Shown here piece after piece: positions 47,586-57,988 of a DNA stretch of 64,000 bases. The stretch is from positions 310,001 through 374,000 of the forward strand of contig NC_012994.1 of assembly GCF_000026365.1 (NCBI RefSeq). The letters run 5' to 3'. The stretch's first letter is position 1; the number at the start of each line of letters is the position of its first letter. The stretch is from Zygosaccharomyces rouxii (Eukaryota; Ascomycota; Saccharomycetes; Saccharomycetales; Saccharomycetaceae). Below the pieces are notes generated by a model. The model did not search any database. It was not told the DNA's origin and saw only the letters and a list, made by a program, of their open reading frames with translations. Position numbers and translations under genes: made by a program.

Positions 47586-48830
47586 TCAATACAGAAATAC
47601 TGAAAATGTTCCATCCAGCTCAATGCTTTTAAAACCCCAGGCTCTAGGTTTTAGTTTCGAAGATTTTCTACATGTACTTTTACTAGAGGACTGGTTGTTT
47701 AATTGTAACAATTGTTGATAAATAGGGCTCTGACAATGAGTTTGATGCTGTACGCAATTTTGCAGTGTCCACAAAGTAATAATCGTTTTTTCCAAATTTG
47801 CATCTTTAATGTTTTCGTCTTTGACCTTCGTCTTGTTTTCCTGCAATGACGTCTCCCCTTCCCGAGTCGATCTTTTTAGATGCTTTTGAGAAGAACTCTT
47901 CGGTTGCATATGCACCAATTCAGTACTTTTGGATATTTGATCTGCTACATTTTCCTGCCTTTCCTTTCTCTGTCTGACGGTTTTCTTCTGATGTTTGTGT
48001 TTAACTCTTTTGACTTTTGTTTTAATAGTGGGTTCAGATCCAACGTTAGTTCCAAATTTGGAATTGGTCCCCTTGCAAGTCAATCGCCTTCCTGGAGAAA
48101 GAATAAGCTTTTTTGTTTTCTCATGAGCTGAACTAGACAAACTTTCAAAAGTAGGAGGTTCATTGCCGCCAACATCTAAACGATGCACTTTAGAAGCACT
48201 TGCAGTAGTCCAAACTGTACCATACTGATGCCTAGTGGATCGAGGTGATGTAAATCCGGGGAAAATTTTTAACATTGCTGATTTAGTGGTTGCGCTAACT
48301 TTACAACCTGCTTTTGAAATATTTGTTACAATTTTAGGAGAGCTTTTCCTTTTCCCCAAAAAATTGTCTAGATTATAGTTGAAGCAAATTCCTTCTCTAT
48401 TAGTACCACTACCACCATGGTCGATATTCTTATTAATAGGCGGTATGGACCTATCACTATGATCTTCTCCACTAGACTCAACGCTACTGTTTTCTAGGTC
48501 CAATTGTCCATAGAATTTCATTTTGGAGGATTCTTTCATACCACTGGTTCTTTCTCTAGGAGCTTTATCATGTTTGCACAGAGACAGATGCTTACTGATT
48601 TTTCCATCATCAGAATTACCGCAGGTATCAGAGGAATCTGAATTTATTTTTACTTCTTTAAAATTAATTTCAGTGGCTTCAGCACTTTCTTGTTTAGAAG
48701 TAGATTCAAAGAGAGGGCTTTCCAAATTATGTGAAGGAGATGCAGCGTTTAGATCTAGGACAATTTCTGACTTTCTTTTCCGAGCAGTACAAAAGAAACC
48801 CCTATTATTATTATTTTTGAAAAATTTCAT
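47586..48830 (-). CDS. Unrecognised basic low-complexity protein of 414 residues
   Basis: I do not recognise this protein. It starts at an ATG with MKFFKNNNN. It is Ser/Lys-rich and mostly disordered in appearance. Basic stretches such as KTKVKRVKHKHQKKTVRQRKERQ (about residues 270-292) suggest a nuclear or nucleic-acid-binding role. A short possibly folded patch is LWTLQNCVQHQTHCQSPIYQQ near the C-terminus. No membrane segment or known domain is visible. Codon use is like that of the neighbours. It stands in tandem with the next unrecognised gene, upstream of LEU2, where I recall no S. cerevisiae counterpart. Confidence 0.75.
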   Translation of the reverse strand: MKFFKNNNNRGFFCTARKRKSEIVLDLNAASPSHNLESPLFESTSKQESAEATEINFKEVKINSDSSDTCGNSDDGKISKHLSLCKHDKAPRERTSGMKESSKMKFYGQLDLENSSVESSGEDHSDRSIPPINKNIDHGGSGTNREGICFNYNLDNFLGKRKSSPKIVTNISKAGCKVSATTKSAMLKIFPGFTSPRSTRHQYGTVWTTASASKVHRLDVGGNEPPTFESLSSSAHEKTKKLILSPGRRLTCKGTNSKFGTNVGSEPTIKTKVKRVKHKHQKKTVRQRKERQENVADQISKSTELVHMQPKSSSQKHLKRSTREGETSLQENKTKVKDENIKDANLEKTIITLWTLQNCVQHQTHCQSPIYQQLLQLNNQSSSKSTCRKSSKLKPRAWGFKSIELDGTFSVFLY

Positions 48831-49350
48831 GAAAACTCTAAGAGTTAATTCGATGATTCTTTATTTCTATTGAACCAGGCACAGCCCTTTCGAGTAATTA
48901 GTGCACTATGCTAAGCTAACTCAAGAAGCTCAATAGCAGTGGTGGCAATAACAATAATAGTGCTATTAACCTCGAGAAAGAAGAGCAACAGCTCCTATAA
49001 CAACAAGTAATACCGAATAAAATCTCCCATCCATTTATTTGTGTTTGTGTTAATTAAGTTTCTCCCGCATCAATTTGTTTGCGCCGTACGGCTGACGATT
49101 CAAAGACCACCCAGAAGAGTTCCAAGAATTAAACGAACTCCGGAAATCAGATATATCCAACACAGTATTCAGTATTCAACATAGTATTCGATTGTAGGAT
49201 AAATCGACATATACGAATAAATACTCGTATTTACACTAAGATGTATTAATTAGCCTTTGAGACTTCAAAGTTCATAAAATAATTAAAAAACGAATTCTAA
49301 AGAAGAAGTTGCTTTTGGAAATTAAGCTTTCGATTCGATTTGATCTGAGC
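48831..49350. other. Intergenic region between the two unrecognised genes
   Basis: This 520-bp AT-rich stretch, promoter of the 414-residue gene, contains nothing else that I can support. Confidence 0.45.
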
Positions 49351-51777
49351 TTAGTCATTCGAATCAAAATTCGTAATGACCGAATCTATCTGTGCAAGAA
49401 GTGCATTCACTTGAGGTCCTGAATTTGTACTATCTTGTTTTCCATATTCACAAGATAAAGAATCTATGGGATCCTCAATTTTTGTAGCAGGAGAGTCCAC
49501 GCAATCAGTATCGAATAGCCTACAGTCTACCCGAGGGATTAAACTATCAAGTGGTGCTTTACCAATAATTGTATCTCGAACATTTAAATTTGGAATGCAT
49601 TGTGTATCAATTTTTGAGTTCTCACTAGTGGCTGGCACCATTGCAACATCAATGAGTGACAGCAACTCATCTATTTGTGGAATAGTTTGCTCGGTATCAA
49701 TATCTAAATGCAGCCTATTCTCCCTTGATGTACTGCTGTTTTCTCGGTTAGCTTGGTATTGTCCCATCTTAGTAGTATTCAACATAGAGTCAATTTGCGA
49801 AAGTAATTCCTTGACTTGCATTTTAGGATCTGCAGTGGCAGTAGGGGATAAATCTTCAATACTGTATTTTCTATCACTCGAACCAACTACATCTGCAGAA
49901 GTATTCAGAGCGCTATAGTTATTTTTGAACGGTACAGGTGCATCACACGACCCATCCGCGGCAATAAATGGGCTTTGGTAATTTTTCAAAGGTAATTCAT
50001 TGGAAATATCATCTCGTACCGCTCCCGAAACGATCTTTTCTACCTGTGAACTTATTTGATCGAAATGTGAATTCAATATTTCTATTCGTAGGTATGCCTT
50101 AGAAAAATCTACTGAATGATTATCGCAACTAGAAAAACTAGTATCCCTTGGAGTAGCCACCTCTCTGAATGCTAAAGATTCCAAAGTATTACGTTCATCA
50201 GTCCTTACTCCTATATCTTCAGCAGCTTTTTTAGTTTTTACCTCAAAATTAGATTCCAGGGTAGCACTACTACCCTCAGAGGCATTGCCAAAATATACGC
50301 AAAAACCTGGGTTTGTTGTCGAAATTTCTGTAGTCATTGCAGCGCTTATTTCATCTGAAATTCTATGCGAAGGTGAGAGACCACTCTCTATATGTGGCAG
50401 AAGAGCATCAATCAAGGAATTGTCCAACATACAAGGATTGAAACCATCATCCAACTCATCGGCATTTGGGCACTCCAGTTCAAAAGGCAAATTTTTTTGA
50501 TTATTCATACCGTTGGTTCCAATTGATCTATTATCAATCCCATCACCAAAAGTTCTAACGATATCTGTAGTTTTTCCAAAAAAGTCAATTCGAGACATTA
50601 ATAAGTTCATCCATTTTTTGGTTCTTGTAGAAAGTGCATAATCCCCTTCATCAAGAAAATTCGATTCAAAGTCCTCTACAAAGGCTTCGGATGGCGAATC
50701 ACATTCTGAATTAAGAGCGCTGGAGTTGCTTTCCTTTTCAAAACCCTCTTCGAGATTGACAAATTGAACCCGCCGACCGGGTTCAAGTTCTTTTTCACTG
50801 AATGTCTCTCCAATGCTATTCTCAATAGTCAAACCATCAATCCCACTCTTTAAACTGGACCGTCGCAAGGATTCATTAGCCTGGGCTTCCCTTAAATTGA
50901 GCTCATACTGGTAAATACTGAAGAGCTTAACATAATCAATATTCTTCCATTTTGGAACCAGCGATACAGTGAGTACATCTTGACACGCTTCTTTGATTAT
51001 TTTGGCAGCATCACCATTGTTGAAAGAGGGCCTAAATGTGGCAGCATTCACGCGTGCATAAGCAGCAGTAGTAACAGCACCTGCTTCCACAGCGGCTTTG
51101 GACTTGCCGCGTATAGACGCGAATTTGGCAGCTTCTTCAGCAATTGCAGCAAAAATATCCTTCAGAGCCATGGTTACCTTTCTATCACTAGATCTTGGAC
51201 AATTCTCATTTAACCATATTCTAAAACGGTGCTTTTTTGGTGACTCCTGGTCTCCCCTGCCAGCAGAAGTATTCGAAGTCATGGGAATTTTATTCACAGA
51301 ACGTGGAACATATGCCTCCTGAGCTCCAAATACTGGTGCCAATCCACTAGAATAAGCTTCATGTTTGCTAGAACTTATAGATGCAATGTAGAATGGATTA
51401 CTGGAATCATGCGGCTTATCTAAACTACATGCTAAATTTTCCTCTCCGGAGTTGTGATTACTCGTCATTGTGATACCGCTTCCATTGTGAACCCTACTGC
51501 CAAGAAGACTTTCAGGCATTTGGCTATTTCCAACATTATTATTTAGCTGAATTGTCCAATCGGTGTCACCAAAGGCTGAAGCAGAATCCTCTGATTTACT
51601 AAAACATTTCAATAGTTTGGACCTGAATTTTTGGCGTTTACTGGTTTTTGTCTTCGTCGTTGGAGTATAATATGTAGTCACAAATTCTCCATTTGGCGAA
51701 ATAGGAGAAAGTTGAGCTTCTGCAGCGGTTCTTTTCTTGCAGACGCTATGTGAAATTAACACTAGGTCCTCATCCAT
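49351..51777 (-). CDS. Unrecognised acidic protein of about 808 residues with LLxxID repeats
   Basis: I do not recognise this protein. The first ATG is at 51777; the frame runs two codons further only to TTG. Residues about 1-200 are polar with a basic patch (TKTSKRQKFRSKLLKCF). A likely folded helical domain lies at about 205-305 (RKVTMALKDIFAAIAEEAAKF, KIIKEACQDVLTVSLVPKW, LFSIYQYELNLREAQ). The rest is Ser/Asp/Glu-rich. Near the C-terminus a short motif recurs: VKELLSQIDSML, IDELLSLIDVAM and VNALLAQIDSVI, with a weaker LIDALLPHIESGL earlier. These look like repeated short binding helices. The gene is divergent from LEU2. Confidence 0.8.
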   Translation of the reverse strand: MDEDLVLISHSVCKKRTAAEAQLSPISPNGEFVTTYYTPTTKTKTSKRQKFRSKLLKCFSKSEDSASAFGDTDWTIQLNNNVGNSQMPESLLGSRVHNGSGITMTSNHNSGEENLACSLDKPHDSSNPFYIASISSSKHEAYSSGLAPVFGAQEAYVPRSVNKIPMTSNTSAGRGDQESPKKHRFRIWLNENCPRSSDRKVTMALKDIFAAIAEEAAKFASIRGKSKAAVEAGAVTTAAYARVNAATFRPSFNNGDAAKIIKEACQDVLTVSLVPKWKNIDYVKLFSIYQYELNLREAQANESLRRSSLKSGIDGLTIENSIGETFSEKELEPGRRVQFVNLEEGFEKESNSSALNSECDSPSEAFVEDFESNFLDEGDYALSTRTKKWMNLLMSRIDFFGKTTDIVRTFGDGIDNRSIGTNGMNNQKNLPFELECPNADELDDGFNPCMLDNSLIDALLPHIESGLSPSHRISDEISAAMTTEISTTNPGFCVYFGNASEGSSATLESNFEVKTKKAAEDIGVRTDERNTLESLAFREVATPRDTSFSSCDNHSVDFSKAYLRIEILNSHFDQISSQVEKIVSGAVRDDISNELPLKNYQSPFIAADGSCDAPVPFKNNYSALNTSADVVGSSDRKYSIEDLSPTATADPKMQVKELLSQIDSMLNTTKMGQYQANRENSSTSRENRLHLDIDTEQTIPQIDELLSLIDVAMVPATSENSKIDTQCIPNLNVRDTIIGKAPLDSLIPRVDCRLFDTDCVDSPATKIEDPIDSLSCEYGKQDSTNSGPQVNALLAQIDSVITNFDSND

Positions 51778-52769
51778 CTCCAAGTTTATTTTAAATTATT
51801 TTTGAAAAATTCTGTAATTTTATACCCAATGTGCAACTTCCTTTGAATCAAATCAATAATAATAGCTGCCTACCAAAAAGAATCTTACAGAACTCAGAAA
51901 AATCGAAAAAACAAAAACAAAAAAACAACAACAACAACAAACAAACAAACGTTCCTAAATCTGCTTTAGGGTTCTTTGAATTTTTCATTTATAGCTCTTG
52001 AAATGGTGAAAGAAGTAGTTCAAAAAGATTAAATTGAAAGATGCTGAGAGCATTCAAAGAAACTGTTCCACAAAAAGTGAGAAAACGGCGGCATAGACAA
52101 ATAAAAAACCATTGGATAGTCACAAATTGACACAAAACCGGAGAAAGACTGCAGATTTCCTTCTAGTTAGAAAATATCTAGATTCCTTTTGTGTTTCCTT
52201 TTAAATCTTTATTTTTTTCTGTCATTTAGGTGACAGGTCCCTCTGACGCCTTAGAAATCGCCGTACGAAGGTCAGATATCGCGGAGTTCAAAGTTATATC
52301 AGAAGATAATGAGAATGCATTCCAAGTGAGAACTTTTCCATCCTCATCCATGTGTGCTCGATAATACCTGTCCAGAATCCATAAACTTGATTCCCACCGA
52401 AGGAATTAATGTTCTAATCACGGAACCGAAATTTATTCACAAGCCATCAGATCAACAAAAATAGAGAAGATCACACATAATAAACTTATCAACTCTCTAA
52501 TTCCATCACAACTTTAATCACAGAAATTTTCTTTTCAAAAACCGATCAACTATTATCAGTCGAGTTCCTTCAACAAATTTAGCCGTGTGACTTTGTACTT
52601 ATCCAAAGTTTTCCAGCGTCAGGTCTTACATTCAATTGTACTGAGGAAAAAAACGATCATTGCTCATTGTCCCATCTATTCCTAAACATTGGGTTCCCAG
52701 TATCAACTCAGCATTCGCTATTACTTCATGGTCTTGTTTCTATTGTATGTGTAGCCATGATAGTCCGGA

Positions 52770-52779
52770 CCGGTAACGG
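52770..52779. promoter_or_regulatory. Leu3-like site upstream of LEU2
   Basis: CCGGTAACGG differs by one base from the palindromic Leu3 site CCGGTACCGG. It lies about 105 bp upstream of the LEU2 ATG, and a further CCGG overlaps just upstream. Leu3 controls LEU2 in yeast in response to alpha-isopropylmalate. The role here is inferred. Confidence 0.55.
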
Positions 52780-52807
52780 CGAGCGACGTTCTGTCGACGA
52801 CTCCCTT

Positions 52808-52814
52808 TATAAAG
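52808..52814 (+). promoter_or_regulatory. TATA box of LEU2
   Basis: TATAAAG lies about 70 bp upstream of the LEU2 start codon, downstream of the Leu3-like site. Confidence 0.45.
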
Positions 52815-52880
52815 AGAGAACTCGTTCAAACTCTGACTATCAAGAATCCATCACCATCACCAAGGAACTGACCTAGTATC

Positions 52881-53969
52881 ATGTCAAAAAACATCGTTGT
52901 CCTACCAGGTGACCATGCCGGTCAAGAAATCGCTCAAGAAGCCATCAAAGTGTTAGAGGCCATCTCTGAAGTTAGTCCTGAGGCCAAATTTAACTTTCAA
53001 CACCATTTAATTGGTGGTGCTGCTATTGATGCAACTGGATCTCCTTTACCAGATGATGCTCTTGCTGCTGCTAAGAAAGCAGATGCAGTGCTATTAGGTG
53101 CTGTTGGTGGTCCAAAATGGGGTACCGGTTCCGTTAGACCTGAACAAGGTCTGCTAAAGATCCGTAAGGAATTGCAATTGTACGCCAATTTGAGACCATG
53201 CAACTTTGCATCTGAATCTCTACTTGATCTTTCACCATTGAAGCCACAGCATGCAAAGGGAACCGATTTTGTTGTTGTAAGAGAATTAGTGGGCGGTATC
53301 TACTTCGGTGAACGTAAAGAAGATGAAGGTGATGGCGTTGCTTGGGACAGTGAAAAATACACCAAGCCCGAAGTTCAACGTTTAACCAGAATGGCAGCAT
53401 TCTTGGCCCTACAACACAACCCACCTCTACCTATCTGGTCTTTGGACAAGGCTAACGTCTTGGCTTCTTCCAGACTTTGGAGAAAGACTGTAGAAGAAAC
53501 CATTAAGAATGAGTTCCCTCAATTGAAACTCAACCACCAATTGATTGACTCTGCTGCCATGATTTTAGTCAAGAGCCCAACTCAATTGAATGGTATCGTT
53601 TTAACAAGTAACTTGTTCGGTGACATCATTTCTGATGAGGCCTCTGTGATCCCAGGTTCGCTTGGTCTATTACCATCAGCTTCATTGGCTTCTTTGCCAG
53701 ACACCAATGAGGCCTTTGGTCTGTACGAACCCTGTCACGGTTCTGCTCCTGATCTACCAAAGGGTAAAGTTAACCCTATTGCTATGATTTTATCTGCCGC
53801 TATGATGTTGAAACTTTCATTGAACTTATCCAAGGAAGGTGAAGCTGTGGAGAAAGCAGTTAAGCAAGTTCTAGATTCCGGAGTGAGAACTGGTGATTTA
53901 GGTGGTTCTAACAGCACTTCTGAAGTCGGTGACGCCATCGCCAAGGCAGTCAAGGAAATCTTGGCATGA
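52881..53969 (+). CDS. LEU2: 3-isopropylmalate dehydrogenase
   Basis: The 362-residue enzyme matches yeast Leu2 (364). It oxidatively decarboxylates 3-isopropylmalate with NAD in cytosolic leucine biosynthesis. Recognisable are the N-terminal PGDHAGQEI, the substrate-binding [12 protein letters not shown], the catalytic Lys/Asp region [41 protein letters not shown] with the metal-binding aspartates, and the NAD-binding [17 protein letters not shown]. All expected active-site residues appear present. The neighbourhood LEU2-NFS1-DCC1-BUD3 keeps the S. cerevisiae chromosome III order, except that PET8 is inserted. Confidence 0.98.
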   Translation: MSKNIVVLPGDHAGQEIAQEAIKVLEAISEVSPEAKFNFQHHLIGGAAIDATGSPLPDDALAAAKKADAVLLGAVGGPKWGTGSVRPEQGLLKIRKELQLYANLRPCNFASESLLDLSPLKPQHAKGTDFVVVRELVGGIYFGERKEDEGDGVAWDSEKYTKPEVQRLTRMAAFLALQHNPPLPIWSLDKANVLASSRLWRKTVEETIKNEFPQLKLNHQLIDSAAMILVKSPTQLNGIVLTSNLFGDIISDEASVIPGSLGLLPSASLASLPDTNEAFGLYEPCHGSAPDLPKGKVNPIAMILSAAMMLKLSLNLSKEGEAVEKAVKQVLDSGVRTGDLGGSNSTSEVGDAIAKAVKEILA

Positions 53970-54118
53970 ATTAATAAAATAACAAAAACATGAAATAACT
54001 TTAATTAACACTAGCTAATCATTACGCGTAGTTAACGAATATATTATTATTGTGTACACATAAACCTTGAATTTTAGGAGATTAATTGAGAAAAAAAAAA
54101 CAACTAAAAAAAAAAAAA

Positions 54119-55612
54119 TCAGTGGCCTGACCACTCGATAGAGTTCAAATCGATACCTTCTTGAACCATCTCCCATAGAGGTGATAGTTCCCTCAAAAAC
54201 TTAACACGCTTACTGATGGCGTCTACCACGTACTCGACTTCTTCTTCAGTGGTAAATCTACCGATACCAAATCTAATGGAAGAATGAGCCAATGCATCGT
54301 CTTTACCGATAGCATGTAGAACGTATGATGGTTCTAACGAAGCAGAAGTACAAGCGGAACCAGATGATAATGCGATATCTCTCATAGCCATTAGCAATGA
54401 CTCACCTTCCACATATGCGAAGGACACGTTCACACAACCTGGGTAACGGTGTTCTGCAGAACCATTCAAAGAAGTGTCAGGAATTGACAAAAGACCCTTA
54501 GTCAATTTCTCTGAAAGTCTCTTGATATGAGCGATATCAGCGTCATTTTCTTGAACCACTAATCTGGCGGCTTCACCAAAACCTGCGACCAAAGGTGGAG
54601 GCAAAGTTCCTGACCTAAGACCTCTTTCTTGTCCACCACCAGAAAAGATAGGGTCTAATCTAACTCTTGGTCTTCTTCTCACGAAGACTGCACCTGCACC
54701 CTTTGGACCATAAATCTTGTGCGAAGAGACGGATAGTAAATCGATATTCATTTCATTAACATCTATGGGAACTTTACCATATGCCTGAGCGGCATCGGTA
54801 TGGAAGTAAACCTTGTGCTTTTTACAGATGCTACCAATTTCTTTCAAAGGCTGCATGACACCGATCTCGTTGTTAACAGCCATCACAGACACAAGACAAG
54901 TGTCTGGACGGATAGCTTCTTCTAGCTCTTTCAAATTTACTAACCCTTCATTGTCCACATTCAAAAATGTCACATCAAACCCTTCATTAACCATGGCTCT
55001 TGCTGCCTCCAAAACACACTTATGCTCCGTTCTCGTAGTAATGATATGTTTCTTACTTCTCTTGTAAAATCTTGGTACACCTTTTAAAACCATGTTATTA
55101 GATTCGGTAGCACCTGAAGTAAAAATGATTTCTTTTGGATCTGCGTTAATCACATTGGCCACATTCTTTCTTGCATTTTCCACTTCTTTATTAGTTTCCC
55201 AACCGTATGCATGGGTATTAGAATGTGGGTTACCATAGAGACCCGTGTAAAATTTCAACATAGTATCTAGAACTCTGGGATCAGTTGGTGTAGTAGCCTG
55301 CATATCCAGATAGATAGGTCTTGTACCAAACCCGGTATTTTCAGCATATGCATTCTGAAGTGCTGAAGTACTGGAACCAATAACCTCGGATGGAGAAGAG
55401 GTAGCCGCAGCTCTAGTTACAGTCTGTTCTCTTGCGGCTGCCTCAGTATCAGTATGTGTCTCTAGCGCAGCATCGTCTGCAAACTTCAGCGCAGCATTGG
55501 ACGCAGCTTTGGAATATAATCTAATGCCACCGGACAATGCAGGCCTACTGTTAGCACCAACTCTCAATAATCTGGAGACTCTAGTCAATCCAGTAATTCC
55601 CTGTCTCAGCAT
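54119..55612 (-). CDS. NFS1: Mitochondrial cysteine desulfurase Nfs1
   Basis: The protein has 497 residues from the ATG at 55612, the same as yeast Nfs1. The frame is open nine codons further, but only from a TTG, and that extension carries acidic residues unlike a presequence. It is a PLP enzyme that supplies sulfur for Fe-S clusters and tRNA thiolation, with Isd11 and acyl carrier protein on Isu1. After a basic presequence, the core begins GTRPIYLDMQATTPTDPRVLD. The PLP lysine is in SSHKIYGPKGAG (about residue 299) and the sulfur-carrying cysteine is in SSGSACTSASLEPSYVL (about residue 421). The C-terminus ends IEWSGH. Confidence 0.98.
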   Translation of the reverse strand: MLRQGITGLTRVSRLLRVGANSRPALSGGIRLYSKAASNAALKFADDAALETHTDTEAAAREQTVTRAAATSSPSEVIGSSTSALQNAYAENTGFGTRPIYLDMQATTPTDPRVLDTMLKFYTGLYGNPHSNTHAYGWETNKEVENARKNVANVINADPKEIIFTSGATESNNMVLKGVPRFYKRSKKHIITTRTEHKCVLEAARAMVNEGFDVTFLNVDNEGLVNLKELEEAIRPDTCLVSVMAVNNEIGVMQPLKEIGSICKKHKVYFHTDAAQAYGKVPIDVNEMNIDLLSVSSHKIYGPKGAGAVFVRRRPRVRLDPIFSGGGQERGLRSGTLPPPLVAGFGEAARLVVQENDADIAHIKRLSEKLTKGLLSIPDTSLNGSAEHRYPGCVNVSFAYVEGESLLMAMRDIALSSGSACTSASLEPSYVLHAIGKDDALAHSSIRFGIGRFTTEEEVEYVVDAISKRVKFLRELSPLWEMVQEGIDLNSIEWSGH

Positions 55613-55994
55613 ATCGGTATCTGTTTCTTTTCTCCACAACTACCTAACTAAACCTGTTCGGACAAACGATTAAAGGTAGGGTGTAGTTTCTCAAGAAGTA
55701 CGATAAACTGTTCCTATCCTTAAATACTTTCCTTTGAATTTCCCCAAAGAAAGGCGTATAAGTTCTTATATTATTAATATGGCTAGACGCTAGACGGTTT
55801 GTACTGTCAAAAGGTCAGCCCTTGTTTAACTAAATAGATCAGCGATGACCGCATCGAATTTTGACGACATATCTCACTGCGGGTAACACCAGGTGACAAA
55901 ATCCGGGTACACGAATTCTACATAATAAACTATTGGAAATTAATACTAATGTCAATCATCAGAGGCCAGTTAACAGTGGCCATTGGCAATTGGT
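55613..55994. other. Divergent promoter region NFS1 / PET8
   Basis: This 380-bp AT-rich region serves two divergent mitochondrial genes. I see no RNA gene or repeat. Confidence 0.45.
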
Positions 55995-56834
55995 ATGGAT
56001 TCCAATGGATTCTTCGTATCGCTATTGAGCGGTGCAGCTGCTGGTACGTCTACGGATCTGGTCTTCTTCCCTATAGACACTTTAAAGACGAGATTACAAG
56101 CTAAAGGAGGTTTCTTCGCGAATGGTGGGTATCGAGGAATTTATAAAGGTTTAGGTAGTGCTGTTGTAGCATCTGCACCTGGTGCATCATTATTCTTTGT
56201 TGCATATGATTCTATGAAATCTTTTTTAAAACCCAAATTTCAACAATTGATGCCCAAGGCCAATGAACCACTTATAGATGTTGTGACCCAGATGGCTTCC
56301 TCATCCATTGGTGAGATATCTGCATGCATGGTGCGTGTTCCATCTGAAGTAATAAAGCAGAGAACTCAAACTCATATCTCGAATTCTTCTTTGCAGACTT
56401 TTAAGAATTTGCTTAAGAACGAAAATGGTGAAGGTCTACGGAGAAATTTTTATCGTGGATGGTCAACGACAATTATGAGGGAGATCCCATTTACATGTAT
56501 TCAATTCCCATTTTATGAATTTTTAAAGAAAAGTTGGGCTCAATGGGAAAACGCTAAGGAAATTCCACCATGGAAAGGAGCCATTTGTGGATCGATTGCA
56601 GGTGGTGTTGCAGCTGCTAGTACAACTCCTCTTGATGTACTAAAGACTAGACTTATGTTGAGCAATAAATCTATGCCGGTTTGGCAATTAGCTTCTACCT
56701 TGTACAAAGAGGAAGGACCTAAGGTCTTCTTCAGTGGTGTTGGACCCCGTACCATGTGGATTAGCGCTGGTGGCGCTATTTTCTTGGGTGTTTACGAATT
56801 GGCGCATTCTATGCTTACACGTCCTACCTTGTAA
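55995..56834 (+). CDS. PET8: Mitochondrial S-adenosylmethionine carrier Pet8
   Basis: The protein of about 279 residues matches yeast Pet8/Sam5 (284), which imports S-adenosylmethionine into mitochondria in exchange for S-adenosylhomocysteine. Three mitochondrial-carrier repeats each carry the Px[D/E]xx[K/R] signature: PIDTLKTR, PSEVIKQR and PLDVLKTR. Six membrane helices are predicted. The first ATG is 55995; four upstream codons are open only from a TTG. In S. cerevisiae PET8 is on chromosome XIV (YNL003C); its place between NFS1 and DCC1 shows the ancestral interleaving or a local move. Confidence 0.96.
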   Translation: MDSNGFFVSLLSGAAAGTSTDLVFFPIDTLKTRLQAKGGFFANGGYRGIYKGLGSAVVASAPGASLFFVAYDSMKSFLKPKFQQLMPKANEPLIDVVTQMASSSIGEISACMVRVPSEVIKQRTQTHISNSSLQTFKNLLKNENGEGLRRNFYRGWSTTIMREIPFTCIQFPFYEFLKKSWAQWENAKEIPPWKGAICGSIAGGVAAASTTPLDVLKTRLMLSNKSMPVWQLASTLYKEEGPKVFFSGVGPRTMWISAGGAIFLGVYELAHSMLTRPTL

Positions 56835-56863
56835 ATATATTTACACTTTCTTTTTATACCTCT

Positions 56864-57988
56864 TCATCTACTAGATATTATGAATTTTTTACCGACTCTT
56901 CTCTTACGAGCATATTTCATGATAAATACATCAATCTTGAGGCCCTTTGTATTTAATTCTTCAACGAACGGTGCGATATCATCCATATCCCATTGTGATT
57001 GTAACTTAAACAACATCTTAAACCTTTCCTTTATGTCCGATGGTAAAGTGTTTTTTGATAAATATTGTAAATTGGAACCAGTTGGTCTAAAGAACCAACC
57101 GCGAAGCATTTCAATCTCAATATCAAAGGGTGCATACGGTGGGAAAGTTGATTTCCATTTAATAAGAAATTCTGCCGGAGGTATACTACTTTGAGATGCA
57201 TACTTCCTTAGCGCTCTAATTCCGTACCATTCTGCAACTTTCTTCTGATCTAATTGCCAGCAATCATCATCATCCTTCACTCTTTTCCCATATTTCTCTA
57301 AAGTGGTTTTAATTACTTCCCTAGTATATGGATTAGAATCCTGATCCATATCCTTATTAACAGCATCAAAAGTTTCATCCAGCTTTAGTCTGGAAAAGTC
57401 TAATGATTCTGCCATTGCACTCATTAGTGTTACATGAAGTGCCTTGCTTAAAAAATCTGAAGAAAGAATGCAAGGATATCCTTTGACTGTACATCCTCCC
57501 AATTGATTCCATTGTGAAAGACATTCCTTCTCTGAACACGCTGAACTCGCTAGAAGATCGTCCATGCTCTTTACGGGTAAATCTTGACCATCTGCAGGTG
57601 GGAAATCCAAACTGCCATTATGAACGGGGACTGAATCTAAATTTATTATACCTGAAACTTTCTTTGTCTCGTATTCAAAAGTAGTTCTTGCAAACCCTGC
57701 AAAATCACTAGTAGGATTCGGTAATCCAAATGTAGTTTCTAATGACGTTTCTTGTTCAGGTGTAAATTCATGCATAAGCATTACAGTATTGGAATGGTTC
57801 TTCTGCCTTAGCAGCCATGTCTTGTCTCTCGAACACAACACCACATCACCATCGTCCTCATCGTTGCCTGCAGCCTTAAACTGTAGTTTTGAATTCGAAT
57901 CTTTTAACACCTCCAGTAATTCAGGGGTGAGGTGCAGCAACCTGAAAGATCCGTCCGTGGACAGTCGTTCGTGCAAATTCAATGACAT
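56864..57988 (-). CDS. DCC1: Alternative RFC subunit Dcc1
   Basis: The protein of about 374 residues matches yeast Dcc1 (380). It forms, with Ctf8 and Ctf18-RFC, an alternative clamp loader needed for sister-chromatid cohesion at replication forks. Conserved blocks include CSRDKTWLLRQKNHSNTVMLM, the central SSDFLSKALHVTLMSAMAESLD, and C-terminal winged-helix segments WYGIRALRKYAS, EFLIKWKSTFPP and KYARKRRVGKK. The ATG at 57988 gives the family N-terminus MSLNLHE; 13 further codons are open only from a TTG. It is convergent with PET8 (29 bp between stops) and divergent from BUD3. Confidence 0.96.
   Translation of the reverse strand: MSLNLHERLSTDGSFRLLHLTPELLEVLKDSNSKLQFKAAGNDEDDGDVVLCSRDKTWLLRQKNHSNTVMLMHEFTPEQETSLETTFGLPNPTSDFAGFARTTFEYETKKVSGIINLDSVPVHNGSLDFPPADGQDLPVKSMDDLLASSACSEKECLSQWNQLGGCTVKGYPCILSSDFLSKALHVTLMSAMAESLDFSRLKLDETFDAVNKDMDQDSNPYTREVIKTTLEKYGKRVKDDDDCWQLDQKKVAEWYGIRALRKYASQSSIPPAEFLIKWKSTFPPYAPFDIEIEMLRGWFFRPTGSNLQYLSKNTLPSDIKERFKMLFKLQSQWDMDDIAPFVEELNTKGLKIDVFIMKYARKRRVGKKFIISSR

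Larger units (their letters stand above)
51778..52880. other. Divergent region upstream of LEU2
   Basis: No gene in 1.1 kb. CAA-type microsatellite sequence lies at about 51922-51950. The LEU2-proximal part has a Leu3-like site and a TATA box, listed separately. A 69-codon ORF at 52667 overlaps these and is probably not translated. Confidence 0.5.

Noticed and set aside
55613..55639. Nine-codon N-terminal extension of NFS1
   Set aside because: The extension begins at TTG and carries Glu and Asp residues unsuited to a mitochondrial presequence; the ATG at 55612 gives the family length.
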